A stretch of 17,326 nt of DNA from Flavobacterium psychrophilum (GTDB lineage Bacteria > Bacteroidota > Bacteroidia > Flavobacteriales > Flavobacteriaceae). The translations under genes and the position numbers were made by a program. Below, in pieces: positions 1-7,980 of the stretch. The notes beneath the pieces are model-generated. The model saw only the letters and a program-made list of their open reading frames with translations, was not told the DNA's origin and did no database searches. The stretch lies in assembly GCA_003243255.1 (NCBI GenBank), contig QFQM01000093.1:1-17326 (forward strand), in the 5' to 3' direction. Position 1 is the first letter of the stretch. Each line of letters opens with the position of its first letter.

Positions 1-57
1 GAAATTTATTTCCAAGTGAAGAAGGTTCTTGAAAATCCGCGTATTACGCGAACATGA
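1..57 (+). CDS. possible 3' end of a gene entering from the left
   Basis: Frame 1 is open from the window edge to a TGA at 55-57 and would encode 18 residues ending KVLENPRITRT. An ATG overlaps this stop (ATGA at 54-57) and starts a 23-codon frame ending at TAG 123-125 (MRPSLTIEK...). Neither frame is long enough to identify. Either could be the tail of an upstream gene or chance. Nothing else is evident in 1-155 except a near match to the Bacteroidota -7 box, TATATTTA, around 117-124. Confidence 0.22.
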   Translation, partial: EIYFQVKKVLENPRITRT

Positions 58-155
58 GGCCGTCCTTGACCATCGAAAAGGTCAGGCTGTTTACCGAAAA
101 GCATCCGGCTAATGATTATATTTAGGAAGCTATTTTTCCCTTTACAAATCAGTAT

Positions 156-650
156 ATGCCCTCACGAAAAAAGAAAGCCGCGCCGAAGAAAAAAGCAATT
201 GCTAAAAAGAAACCAGTTGCTAAGAAGATGCCTGCCGCAGGTAAAAAAGTATCTGCTCTCTCCCAAGGCTCTACTTTTAAGAAAACAACGGCCCCCGGGC
301 GAACGAAACTTCCGCCGCTGGATAAAGCTTCAAATAAGGAGATAACTGTGCAGGTGATTGAAATAGTAACAGGTGGAGGACGGGAGAAAAGCCTGGATAT
401 GATGTTGATCCGCACAGAAAGGTTCCGGACCAATGACCATGTATTCGACATCCATACCCACCAGGATGAAAAGAAGCCCCGGCTGATCATTGACGCCTAT
501 AAAGTGACTCCGGAAGGCAAACAACAGCCCAATATATTACGTAAGATCATCAAAGCCGATCCTTCGGCCAAAACACCAAGAAGCCATGCCGGATACGCTG
601 AAGCCATAGCAGCGTTAAAGAAAGAATTGGAAAATATCCCTGTAAGTTGA
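156..650 (+). CDS. hypothetical protein with lysine/alanine-rich basic tail
   Basis: This is a 164-residue protein of unknown function. Residues 1 to about 50 form a low-complexity Lys/Ala/Pro tail (MPSRKKKAAPKKKAIAKKK...) like the tails of histone H1-like or nucleoid-binding proteins. Residues about 60-164 look like a compact folded domain, with alternating strands (ITVQVIEIV, SLDMMLIRTERFR, RLIIDAYKV) and a C-terminal helix (GYAEAIAALKKELENI). There is no signal peptide and no membrane segment, so it is probably cytoplasmic. The basic tail suggests, but does not prove, binding to nucleic acid. The start at 156 keeps the whole tail, and there is no Shine-Dalgarno sequence, as is normal for Bacteroidota. 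The gene stands alone, 105 bp before the rhamnosidase. Minus-strand frames across it are shadows. I do not recognise the family. Confidence 0.72.
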   Translation: MPSRKKKAAPKKKAIAKKKPVAKKMPAAGKKVSALSQGSTFKKTTAPGRTKLPPLDKASNKEITVQVIEIVTGGGREKSLDMMLIRTERFRTNDHVFDIHTHQDEKKPRLIIDAYKVTPEGKQQPNILRKIIKADPSAKTPRSHAGYAEAIAALKKELENIPVS

Positions 651-755
651 TCTGTTTAATGCAGGATACGGCAGGATAGCCAGCTTGTACAGGCTCTGTA
701 TATTCGAAACCAATGCTTTGTTAAGAATTGCTAACTTAAGAACATTACAAGCTAT

Positions 756-3485
756 ATGAAGAAATTCATTGCCGTTATGACTGCATTCGCAGCTGGTATC
801 TCATTGTCTATGGCGCAAGTACAGGTACAAAACCTCGCCACCGAAAACCTAAACAACCCCATTGGCCTCGACATCACAAAGCCCCACTTTAGCTGGCAAC
901 TGGTCTCCACTAAGCGGAACGTGTTGCAAACAGCCTATGAGTTAAGAGTAGGCAGCGATCCCAAAGAACTTGCCCGTGGCAAGAGCGCCTGGACTACAGG
1001 TAAAGTCACTTCCGATCAATCGATTCTGGTGCCTTACGATGGCGAAACGTTAAGCTCCGGAAAACGCTACTATTGGCAGGTACGGGTATGGGACAATACC
1101 GGGCAGACTTCTGCCTGGAGTACACCTGCCTTCTGGCAAATGGCTTTGCTGAAACCATCTGATTGGACTGCCCAATGGATAGTGCCAGGTTTTGAAGAGG
1201 ACAGTCTCAGAGCCTCACCCTTGTTCCGTAAAGAGTTTAGCAGTAAGAAAAAGATCAAATCAGCAACGGCCTACGTTACAGCACATGGCCTGTACGAAGC
1301 ACAGATCAATGGAAAGAAAGTAGGAGACGCGTACCTCACGCCAGGCTGGACGAGTTATAATAAACGATTACAATACCAGGTGTATGACGTAACCGATCTG
1401 GTTAAAACCGGTAACAATGCCATCGGCGTAACCCTTGCCAATGGCTGGTACCGCGGCAACCTTGTTTGGGAGGGACGCAAAGACCTGTATGGAAAAGATA
1501 TCGCCCTGCTGTTTCAATTGAATATTACTTACACAGATGGTACTACTGAAAACATCATAACCGATGAAAGCTGGAAGTCTTCCACCGGCGCTATCCGCTA
1601 TGCAGAAATCTATCATGGAGAAACCATCGACGCCCGGCTGGAAAAGAAAGGATGGGCTGTCGCCGGCTACGACGATAAAACATGGAGTGGCGTAAAGAAA
1701 GCGGATTTTTCTAAAGACGTGTTGATAGCCACCTACAACGAGCTGGTGAAGAAACACGAAACCTTTAAACCCGTGCGTATTTTCAAAACACCAGCGGGTG
1801 AGCAGGTGATCGACTTCGGTCAGAACCTGGTGGGATGGGTAGTGCTCAAAGCAAATGGAAAAGCTGGAGATAAGATCACGCTTTCCCATGCCGAAGTATT
1901 GGACAAAGCCGGAAATTTTTACATCACCAACCTCCGTAAAGCAAAAGCCGAAGACAACTACATTTTAAAAGGCGGCGGCGAAGAAACTTTTGAACCAAAC
2001 TTTACCTGGCATGGCTTCCGCTTTCTGAAAGTAGAAGGCTATCCCGGCGAACTGAAACCTGAAAACTTTACAGCCGTTGCCCTTTACTCTGATATTAAAC
2101 CGATAGGCAGTTTTACTTCATCCAATAAGATGATCAACCAGCTGCAACACAATATCGAGTGGGGATTGAAAGGCAACTTCCTCGATGTGCCCACCGATTG
2201 CCCGCAACGAGATGAACGCCTTGGCTGGACAGGAGATGCACAAGTGTTTTTCCGCACGGCTTCCTTCCTGCGTGACGTAGATAATTTCTTCAGCAAGTGG
2301 ATGAAAGATGTGGCAGCAGATCAGTTTGCCAGCGGTGCAGTACCACATGTTGTGCCGAATGTATTAGGTGGTAAGGATGGTGGCAGTGCTGGTTGGGCAG
2401 ATGTATCTACCATCATACCCTGGAACATGTACCTGGCCTATGGTGATAAAAGCATACTGGAAAACCAATACCCCTCTATGAAAGCCTGGGTTGGCTATAT
2501 GACGAGCCAAAGCACCAACAACCTGTGGAATAAAGGATCTCACTTTGGCGATTGGTTGTTTTACAGCCTTGGCGATGACCCGGATGGCCGCTCAGCCATT
2601 ACCAACAAATACCTGATCGCCCAATGCTTTTATGCTTACTCCACACAACTGTTGATCAAGGCGGCTACCGTGTTGGGTAAAACAGAAGACGTTGCCACTT
2701 ACACGGCCCTGCTGGCAAAGGTCAAAGATGCTTTCGTAAAAGAATATACTACACCGAATGGCACTACAGTGAGCAACACGCAAACCTCCTACGTGCTGGC
2801 CCTGCAATTCGATATGCTGCCGGAAGCCTTGCGGCAACAGGCGGCAGACAGGCTGGTGAACAATATCAAACAATACGGCAATCACTTGACTACCGGCTTC
2901 CTGGGCACACCTTATCTCTGTCATGTGCTCAGCCGATTCGGTCACTCGGATATGGCCTATACCCTGCTGCTCCAGGAAACCTATCCTTCCTGGCTGTATC
3001 CGGTGAAGATGGGTGCCACCACCATCTGGGAGCGTTGGGATGGTCAGAAGACAGACGGTTCCTTTCAAACACCTGGCATGAACTCCTTCAACCACTATGC
3101 ATACGGAGCCATCGGCGATTGGATGTACCGCGTAATGGTTGGCCTCGATACCGAAGAAGGCGCCGTAGGGTATAAAAAGATCACCATCAAGCCCCATATC
3201 GGTAAAGCATTTACACAGGCGGCAGCCAGCTACATAACCCGCTACGGAAAATTATCTTCAGGCTGGAAGATCGAAAATGGCCAGCTGACATTGGAAGTAG
3301 AAGTGCCGGCCAACACGACGGCAACGATCTATGTGCCTGTGGCGGCAGCCAGTGACGTAATGGAAAGTGGCAATGCACTATCAGCATCCAAAGACATCGA
3401 GGTGGCTGGTCAGGAAAAAGAATACGTGGTGCTGAAGGTGGGTTCCGGCAGTTACCGTTTCAGTGCGCCATGGAAAGCCCAATAA
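756..3485 (+). CDS. secreted alpha-L-rhamnosidase, family GH78
   Basis: This enzyme hydrolyses terminal alpha-L-rhamnose from plant glycosides or polysaccharides by inversion. It has 909 residues, the usual length for the family. A signal peptide (MKKFIAVMTAFAAGISLSMA, cut before Gln21) sends it out of the cytoplasm; no lipobox is seen. Domain order matches Bacteroidota GH78: an N-terminal Ig-like part with NPIGLD and PHFSW (about 38-50), a jelly-roll part with LTPGWTSYNKRLQYQVYDV and LANGWYRG (about 165-325), a concanavalin-like part with VIDFGQNLVGWV (about 350-450), an (alpha/alpha)6 barrel (about 455-795) and a C-terminal beta domain. The signature DCPQRDERLGWTGD gives Asp481, Glu487 (general acid by family knowledge) and Asp494. 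TTIWERWDG gives Glu759, the expected base. No SusC/SusD pair is beside it, so it is not in a visible polysaccharide utilisation locus. Confidence 0.95.
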   Translation: MKKFIAVMTAFAAGISLSMAQVQVQNLATENLNNPIGLDITKPHFSWQLVSTKRNVLQTAYELRVGSDPKELARGKSAWTTGKVTSDQSILVPYDGETLSSGKRYYWQVRVWDNTGQTSAWSTPAFWQMALLKPSDWTAQWIVPGFEEDSLRASPLFRKEFSSKKKIKSATAYVTAHGLYEAQINGKKVGDAYLTPGWTSYNKRLQYQVYDVTDLVKTGNNAIGVTLANGWYRGNLVWEGRKDLYGKDIALLFQLNITYTDGTTENIITDESWKSSTGAIRYAEIYHGETIDARLEKKGWAVAGYDDKTWSGVKKADFSKDVLIATYNELVKKHETFKPVRIFKTPAGEQVIDFGQNLVGWVVLKANGKAGDKITLSHAEVLDKAGNFYITNLRKAKAEDNYILKGGGEETFEPNFTWHGFRFLKVEGYPGELKPENFTAVALYSDIKPIGSFTSSNKMINQLQHNIEWGLKGNFLDVPTDCPQRDERLGWTGDAQVFFRTASFLRDVDNFFSKWMKDVAADQFASGAVPHVVPNVLGGKDGGSAGWADVSTIIPWNMYLAYGDKSILENQYPSMKAWVGYMTSQSTNNLWNKGSHFGDWLFYSLGDDPDGRSAITNKYLIAQCFYAYSTQLLIKAATVLGKTEDVATYTALLAKVKDAFVKEYTTPNGTTVSNTQTSYVLALQFDMLPEALRQQAADRLVNNIKQYGNHLTTGFLGTPYLCHVLSRFGHSDMAYTLLLQETYPSWLYPVKMGATTIWERWDGQKTDGSFQTPGMNSFNHYAYGAIGDWMYRVMVGLDTEEGAVGYKKITIKPHIGKAFTQAAASYITRYGKLSSGWKIENGQLTLEVEVPANTTATIYVPVAAASDVMESGNALSASKDIEVAGQEKEYVVLKVGSGSYRFSAPWKAQ

Positions 3486-3496
3486 GGTAGATAAAC

Positions 3497-3504
3497 TACA
3501 TTTG
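3497..3504 (+). promoter_or_regulatory. candidate -7 promoter element of the oxidoreductase gene
   Basis: TACATTTG matches the Bacteroidota -7 consensus TAnnTTTG exactly and lies 24 nt before the ATG at 3529. No clear TTTG -33 partner is seen at the usual distance. Its position favours the ATG at 3529 over an in-frame ATG at 3463, which would lie upstream of the promoter and inside the rhamnosidase gene. Confidence 0.4.
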
Positions 3505-3528
3505 CCTGAAAAGTGCAAGGCGCATCAA

Positions 3529-4167
3529 ATGGAGAACAATAAAAACATCCTCCTCATTAATGGCTCTATAAGAGGAGAGTTGGGCAACGCTGGCGCAATA
3601 GTTCAACAGGCAGCATCGTATTTGAAGCAAAAACACAATGTCTCATCATCTATACTTACTTTATCACAGCTGAAAAGTAGTATTGCCGGGGTGTATGATT
3701 TACTGAATAGCTCCAGGGGCTTTTTTGTGACCACAGGTACTTATTGGAATAGCTGGGGTTCGCCGCTCCAACGTTTTTTAGAAGTCATGACTGCCTTCGA
3801 AAATGCACCTGCTCTTTTCGGAAAACCTGTAAGCTGTGCGATAACTATGGATTCCGTAGGTGGCACTGACGTAGCGGCGCGCCTTCATTTCGCCTTTGCA
3901 GGCTTGGGGTGCTGGAGCCCGCCCTGTTCAACAATAGTGTTATCCCGCACTGGTCAGGAGGCAATAGCCGCATCTGCCGGAAAAGAAGACGATCCCAATG
4001 AAGATGTGTGGCGCCTGAGCGATTTGGAAGTAGTGTTGGATAACCTGGTTACCGCTACGCAGATTAAACCTGATTGGAAGTGCTGGCCACATGGCAAATT
4101 GAGTATGCCCGAACGAAAGTGGCCGGATGCTGGCGACCTCGATATGGACTCACCTAAGTTTTTATAA
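3529..4167 (+). CDS. flavodoxin-fold NAD(P)H-dependent oxidoreductase (FMN reductase-like)
   Basis: The 212-residue protein begins with a beta strand and a flavin phosphate-binding loop (ILLINGSIRGELGN, residues 7-20) typical of NADPH-dependent FMN reductases and flavodoxin-like quinone or azo reductases. A second flavin-contact loop reads TTGTYWNSWGSPLQRFLE (68-85), matching the family's pattern of a small-residue loop followed by a helix ending FL(E/D). It is probably cytoplasmic and reduces FMN or a small electrophile with NAD(P)H; the substrate cannot be told. The frame is open back to 3463, but that start would overlap the rhamnosidase by 23 bp in another frame and would add a tail unlike the family. 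I chose 3529. The gene is 43 bp after the rhamnosidase and convergent with the next gene, with only 11 bp between the two stop codons. Confidence 0.82.
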   Translation: MENNKNILLINGSIRGELGNAGAIVQQAASYLKQKHNVSSSILTLSQLKSSIAGVYDLLNSSRGFFVTTGTYWNSWGSPLQRFLEVMTAFENAPALFGKPVSCAITMDSVGGTDVAARLHFAFAGLGCWSPPCSTIVLSRTGQEAIAASAGKEDDPNEDVWRLSDLEVVLDNLVTATQIKPDWKCWPHGKLSMPERKWPDAGDLDMDSPKFL

Positions 4168-4178
4168 TACGAGACTCA

Positions 4179-5303
4179 TTAGGAAGTAAGCGCATGTTCC
4201 TCCGTTGATTGATACCGGTGAATACTATCGGAAGAAGCAGCGTCATAATGATTGGTAAACCGCCGGGTTAGCTTTATCCACTTCATGTATTGTCGCAGGG
4301 CGTCCATGTCACAAACCAGCTCCTGCCGGCTTAACGTCTTTAATTCCTCAATCGTTGAAACATCGGCCGTAACCCTTTTCAACTGCTCCAGTGACATCCA
4401 CCCCATCGCATTCAACGCATGAATCGTGATCGCATAGTTTTGCCGGGCCTTTACGGGATAATTCAATTGCGATAATTGGCGGTTGATAGAAGCGATCTCT
4501 GAAAGGAATAATTGCTGTAGCTGTTCAAAATTCCGGTACAGGTTGGGCAGCGTATACAAGCCATTATGTACATCCTTCCATACGTCGAAAGCATCATTGG
4601 TAAGCTGCATCAGGCCAGCCGCCGGATAAAGCAGTTGGTGTATCTCCTGTGATGGATAATGATCCAATATAGCATAAAACAACAGCATGCTGTAATAACT
4701 CTTGTTATAAGTGATCTGGTAAAGGTCCGGCTCTGTTATGTTTTCATTCAGCTGCTTCAACGACTCATTCTCCCAGTTACAACCCGCTTGCAGGTATTCT
4801 ATAAACAATTGCCGCCTTGGCGTAAGGCGCAACAACCCCAGGTACAACGACTTCACCACATGATCTGCGGTATTTACCGGGTTGTACGCCTCCGGTGCTG
4901 TAATCAGTGAGCTAATTTGTTCGTGGTTCAGCAGTTGGTCATCATACAGGTCATCGACCAGCGGCATGAAAACACTTAACAGGATGATCCTTTTATGTTC
5001 TTCTTCTTTTAATTGATTTCCGGTGAGCTGGTACAGGTTGTCGCATAGCACGTTCAGCGAAAGCTGGTAGTACTTGGCAATCCGCTGTATTTCTTTCGGG
5101 GAAAAACTATACTGCGTATCGCGCATCACCTCGGCCAGCAGTACAGGAATTTGATCTTTGCAATACTGCTCCTGCTGCTTTAACCGCCTGTGCAAAGCAA
5201 ACAACCGGCGAAGAACGCGGTACATACTGACAACAGGAGATCGGGCTTCGGGTAAGCCGGTATTGTCAGCCATGCCTGCTCCTGTTACTGCCATGAATGC
5301 CAC
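4179..5303 (-). CDS. class I isoprenoid biosynthesis-fold enzyme
   Basis: This 374-residue protein appears all-helical and has two acidic motifs placed as in class I prenyltransferases and terpene synthases. The first is PLVDDLYDD (Asp117, Asp118, Asp121, Asp122) and the second is LTNDAFDVWKD (Asn236 to Asp244), about 120 residues later. In the family these bind the Mg2+ ions that hold the substrate diphosphate. Similar single proteins in Bacteroidota are generically called class I isoprenoid biosynthesis enzymes; product and substrate are unknown to me. There is no signal peptide. Starts at Met4, Met11 or Met27 (5225, before YRVLRRLFALHRR) are possible; the first 26 residues look unstructured, so Met27 is attractive. 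It lies 63 bp downstream of the VOC gene on the same strand and may be read through from the ArsR operon. No other terpenoid gene is nearby. Confidence 0.7.
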   Translation of the reverse strand: MAFMAVTGAGMADNTGLPEARSPVVSMYRVLRRLFALHRRLKQQEQYCKDQIPVLLAEVMRDTQYSFSPKEIQRIAKYYQLSLNVLCDNLYQLTGNQLKEEEHKRIILLSVFMPLVDDLYDDQLLNHEQISSLITAPEAYNPVNTADHVVKSLYLGLLRLTPRRQLFIEYLQAGCNWENESLKQLNENITEPDLYQITYNKSYYSMLLFYAILDHYPSQEIHQLLYPAAGLMQLTNDAFDVWKDVHNGLYTLPNLYRNFEQLQQLFLSEIASINRQLSQLNYPVKARQNYAITIHALNAMGWMSLEQLKRVTADVSTIEELKTLSRQELVCDMDALRQYMKWIKLTRRFTNHYDAASSDSIHRYQSTEEHALTS

Positions 5304-5366
5304 TTTGTTAGAAGTCTAAGGTAAGAAAGAAAGCCATAAACGCAGAGGCCCTTTCGCCGGTTATAA

Positions 5367-5801
5367 TTAGCCTTTATTGTTTGGATCAAACTCCACAATC
5401 CACTCAATACCGTATTTGTCCCTGAAACAACCAAAATAGGAACCCCAGGGACTGTCGCCAATAGGCCCTTCTATTTCTCCTCCCACGGAAAGCCCATTGA
5501 ATATTTTGTCTGCTTCTGCTTTACTTTCAGCACTTACTACAATTTTACTTCTGTTCTCATTTTCATTCGTTCTTCCCATAATTTCCGGAACATCATTAGC
5601 CATCAACATGCTGCCTTTACCGATAGGCAAAGCAATATGCATGATTTTATTCTCTTCTTTTTTTGCTACCGGGAATTCAGCGCTTGCAAGGTCTTTGAAA
5701 CGGATGATCTTTGCAAACTCTCCGCCAAATACTGATTTGTAAAAGGTAAATGCTTCTTCGGCATTTCCGTTGAAATTAACATGAGGATTGATCTGTGCCA
5801 T
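5367..5801 (-). CDS. VOC (glyoxalase/PhnB-like) family protein
   Basis: This is a 144-residue small cytoplasmic protein of the vicinal oxygen chelate superfamily, PhnB/3-demethylubiquinone methyltransferase-like branch. It starts INPHVNFNGNAEEAFTFYKS (His7; the NAEEAFTFYK helix is characteristic). It continues with FGGEF, a strand with MLMANDVPE, and ends with WGSYFGCFRDKYGIEWIVEF (about 119-138), the typical C-terminal beta-alpha-beta unit. Two such units form one metal- or ligand-binding module. The true activity of PhnB-like members is mostly unknown; some act in resistance or detoxification. It is the third gene of the ArsR operon, 31 bp after the SRPBCC gene, a common arrangement for these families in Bacteroidota. 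Confidence 0.88.
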   Translation of the reverse strand: MAQINPHVNFNGNAEEAFTFYKSVFGGEFAKIIRFKDLASAEFPVAKKEENKIMHIALPIGKGSMLMANDVPEIMGRTNENENRSKIVVSAESKAEADKIFNGLSVGGEIEGPIGDSPWGSYFGCFRDKYGIEWIVEFDPNNKG

Positions 5802-5832
5802 AATGTTTATTTTTTAAGTTGTTAAACGGGAA

Positions 5833-6327
5833 TCATTTTTGAGATAAAGTCTTCAACACGTTTTCCAGATTGATCATCGACATTTTGAATCCTTCTGTGA
5901 AGCCCATTTCGATCATCTTCTCCATCCGGGCAAGCGATTCATTATAAATAGTAATACGCACTATTGTTTTTCCGTTCTCTTCGCTAAAAGTGTAATCCCA
6001 TTCAGAACCCGGCAATTCGGGGTTTTCATCTTTGTCCGCAAAAGCGTTAAACATTTTAAAATTGGTCTTGGGGCTGATGGAAGTGTATTTCTGAATTGCC
6101 CAACGCTCTTGTCCATCGGGGCTTACCATCGCATAAAATCTTCGTCCACCCACCCTGAAGTCCATAACTTTTGTTTTTGCCATATAGGGTTTGGGTGCTA
6201 CCCATTGGTCAAGGATCTCTGCTGTGGTAAATGCATCCCATACCAGCGACAGGTCAGCATCGAATTCTCTCGTTATGTATACGGTTTGCGCTGCTTTGTC
6301 AACGGTGAAGTCAAATAGCAAGTTCAT
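5833..6327 (-). CDS. AHSA1/SRPBCC-domain protein
   Basis: The 164-residue protein carries the START/Bet v 1-like fold of the AHSA1 (Aha1 C-terminal-like, CalC-type) family. Hallmarks are an early strand [20 protein letters not shown] (about 18-37), then [10 protein letters not shown] (about 39-48), [14 protein letters not shown], and the late helix [21 protein letters not shown] (about 137-157). The fold makes a hydrophobic pocket for a small lipophilic ligand; the ligand is unknown. Its ATG overlaps the stop of the ArsR gene in the form ATGA (6324-6327), so translation is coupled. ArsR plus AHSA1 is a very frequent pair, often regarded as a sensor and pocket module. Residues 1-10 ([10 protein letters not shown]) are not a signal peptide. 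Confidence 0.9.
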   Translation of the reverse strand: MNLLFDFTVDKAAQTVYITREFDADLSLVWDAFTTAEILDQWVAPKPYMAKTKVMDFRVGGRRFYAMVSPDGQERWAIQKYTSISPKTNFKMFNAFADKDENPELPGSEWDYTFSEENGKTIVRITIYNESLARMEKMIEMGFTEGFKMSMINLENVLKTLSQK

Positions 6328-6644
6328 TTGTTCTTATTTTTTAAGTTATTCAATACCTGATCCAGTTGTAGGAACTGCTCTTCCATGATCTTCCGGAACT
6401 GGTCGAGCCAGACATCGATCTCTTTCAGTTTATCGATTTTTAGTTCATAGAAGATTTCCCGGCCATCCTGCTTTGGGGCCACCAGGTCGCATTCGGACAG
6501 GATGCGCAGGTGCTTCGATATAGACTGGCGGGTGATGTCGAAATGCTCCGCAATGGCGTTCGGGGTCATGGACTGCACCGCGATCAGAACGAGGATCGCT
6601 CGTCGGGTGGGGTCTGCTATAGCTTGAAAAATGTCTCGTCTCAT
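6324..6644 (-). CDS. ArsR/SmtB-family transcriptional repressor
   Basis: The 106-residue winged-helix protein begins [20 protein letters not shown], the classic ArsR opening. It then has the helix-turn-helix [20 protein letters not shown] and the wing [14 protein letters not shown], and ends in a long dimerisation helix ([20 protein letters not shown]). There is no CxC metal site, so it is unlikely to sense arsenic or cadmium through cysteines. The frame is open 13 codons further, to 6683, but that start would lie upstream of the -7 promoter box at 6673-6680, so the ATG at 6642-6644 is preferred. It heads a three-gene operon with AHSA1 and VOC genes and probably represses it through the repeats in its promoter. 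Confidence 0.92.
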   Translation of the reverse strand: MRRDIFQAIADPTRRAILVLIAVQSMTPNAIAEHFDITRQSISKHLRILSECDLVAPKQDGREIFYELKIDKLKEIDVWLDQFRKIMEEQFLQLDQVLNNLKNKNK

Positions 6645-6660
6645 AAATAATAAATAAGAA

Positions 6661-6704
6661 GCCGTTCGGTTGCAAATATACATGCAGCCGATCGGTTGCG
6701 CAAA
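6661..6704 (-). promoter_or_regulatory. promoter and duplicated operator of the ArsR operon
   Basis: Read on the minus strand, TTTG (6704-6701) and TATATTTG (6680-6673) are separated by 20 bp, a full match to the Bacteroidota -33/-7 promoter. Two copies of GCCGNTCGGTTGC lie at 6661-6673 and 6687-6699. Their starts are 26 bp apart. One touches the -7 box and the other lies between the boxes. The right copy contains the perfect palindrome CCGATCGG and extends to a near-palindrome GCAGCCGATCGGTTGC. This layout fits two ArsR dimer sites that block RNA polymerase. Confidence 0.75.
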
Positions 6705-6761
6705 TTTATTTTTAGGGAGGGCTTATGTGACTATAAAAAGTGGGTATAGGGCTCTTTGCAG

Positions 6762-7964
6762 TTATCTTAGTTTGACATGTACAGAATATAGCTTCATTAA
6801 TTCTGAGTCTTTAATTCTAAATTGAGTACCGTGATTCCTGATTACCCCTTTTTCGTTGATGTGCATTCTGAGTTCAACCTTGATGATTGATTCATTAATA
6901 AGTCGAAAAAAATTTTCAGCTGATGGGTTGCTGCAATACAGGAAAGACCTGTATTGAAATTCTTCCATACCTTTGGACGATTTTGATTCAGCGCCGATAA
7001 ATGCTACATGCTTATGCTTTTCCCCCAATCGTTTTTCAATGTCCTTAAAACTCCAGGATCCAAGAGTATCTGTATTATGTTTAATTCTGATTTCTTTATA
7101 AACGTCATCGGCTTCGATATATAGACCTTGTGAATTGGGTTTTATGGAAAGGCGAACTTTTAAGGCCTGCCTGTTTAACTCATCTCTATATCCATACTTT
7201 TCAACTATGTTTTTGTTTTTCAACTTTTCCCCTGTTAAATCATTTGCCCAGGCTGGCTCCTTGAGAAACAGATCTTGGTCACCCGGCTGAGCAGCACCCT
7301 TCAACTTATATGCTTTAATTTCAATACCCTTATAATCAGCCAGTGAAGAGTTGTTGGCTTTAATCCCGATCAGGGATTCGAAAGTCGTTCCTACACCTTG
7401 CGACGATGCATTAACAGTTTTATACCATGTCGCTTTTACGCCGTCATAGAGATTTAGTAATTCGGATAACTGTGGTGATATAGTAACCGCGTGAGTAGGT
7501 TTCCAGTTAAGATCAATAAAGAACCCGCCAGCCGGTGATTTGTCTAAAACAAGTTCACGAATAATAGCCTGATAATTTAATTCAGTTGAAGGGATATAAT
7601 GAGCTTCGTACTTTGTGGCAGTTTTCGCCAGAATAAACAAGTCTTTTGCTGACGAATTATTTAACTCTTTTGATCTAAAGTTGGTTAGTCTTCTCTCCGG
7701 GTGTGAATGAGACTTTTGGTGATAGAATTTATAATTTATTGTTCTTGTTTGAGTAGTTTTTTTACCTCCAGACCATGTTGAGAAGTCACAATTAAGTCCT
7801 ATCGAGCTACCGGTAGTTGTTGTTAGTATATTGGGAAGCATGGCATAAGCATCAACAGGAACAACAATCCCATGTCTTCCGGAGTCATCATTTTTGGTCA
7901 GCAGTTTGCAAAAAACAGATTTTGTGCTGTGAGGGGTCGACAATATTTGCGATAAGTGGTTCAT
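6762..7964 (-). CDS. MvaI/BcnI-family restriction endonuclease-like protein (orphan)
   Basis: The 400-residue protein carries the PD-(D/E)xK nuclease core of the MvaI/BcnI family. TTFESLIGI (193-201) corresponds to the conserved helix before the active site. LADYKGIEIKAYK gives Asp210, Glu215 and Lys217 with the D-x4-E-x-K spacing of MvaI. Family members bind as monomers and cut CC(W/S)GG-type sites. The target here cannot be read from sequence, and the protein is much longer than the roughly 240-residue classical enzymes: residues 1 to about 185 form an extra N-terminal part with a strand pattern (AGGFFIDLNWKP) of unknown role. No DNA methyltransferase gene is in the window, so this is not a normal restriction-modification pair. 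It is A+T-richer than its neighbours, suggesting transfer. It could be a solitary defence or repair nuclease, or may have lost its partner. Confidence 0.82.
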   Translation of the reverse strand: MNHLSQILSTPHSTKSVFCKLLTKNDDSGRHGIVVPVDAYAMLPNILTTTTGSSIGLNCDFSTWSGGKKTTQTRTINYKFYHQKSHSHPERRLTNFRSKELNNSSAKDLFILAKTATKYEAHYIPSTELNYQAIIRELVLDKSPAGGFFIDLNWKPTHAVTISPQLSELLNLYDGVKATWYKTVNASSQGVGTTFESLIGIKANNSSLADYKGIEIKAYKLKGAAQPGDQDLFLKEPAWANDLTGEKLKNKNIVEKYGYRDELNRQALKVRLSIKPNSQGLYIEADDVYKEIRIKHNTDTLGSWSFKDIEKRLGEKHKHVAFIGAESKSSKGMEEFQYRSFLYCSNPSAENFFRLINESIIKVELRMHINEKGVIRNHGTQFRIKDSELMKLYSVHVKLR

Positions 7965-7980
7965 GTGGCTTCAATCTATG

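Noticed and set aside
112..345. 77-codon plus-strand frame rich in Arg/Lys
   Set aside because: It overlaps the start of the better-supported 164-residue gene in another frame; its composition comes from the lysine-codon-rich tail read out of frame.
1368..1889. 173-codon minus-strand frame inside the rhamnosidase gene
   Set aside because: The GH78 frame has clear family motifs throughout; the antisense frame has none.
2592..3197. 201-codon minus-strand frame inside the rhamnosidase gene
   Set aside because: Shadow of a biased coding strand; no recognisable domain and it covers the catalytic part of GH78.
3463..3528. N-terminal extension of the oxidoreductase to the ATG at 3463
   Set aside because: It precedes the -7 box at 3497-3504, overlaps the rhamnosidase gene, and adds residues not seen in flavodoxin-like reductases.
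6645..6683. N-terminal extension of the ArsR protein
   Set aside because: The ATG at 6683 lies upstream of the -7 element at 6673-6680; [15 protein letters not shown] is the family start.
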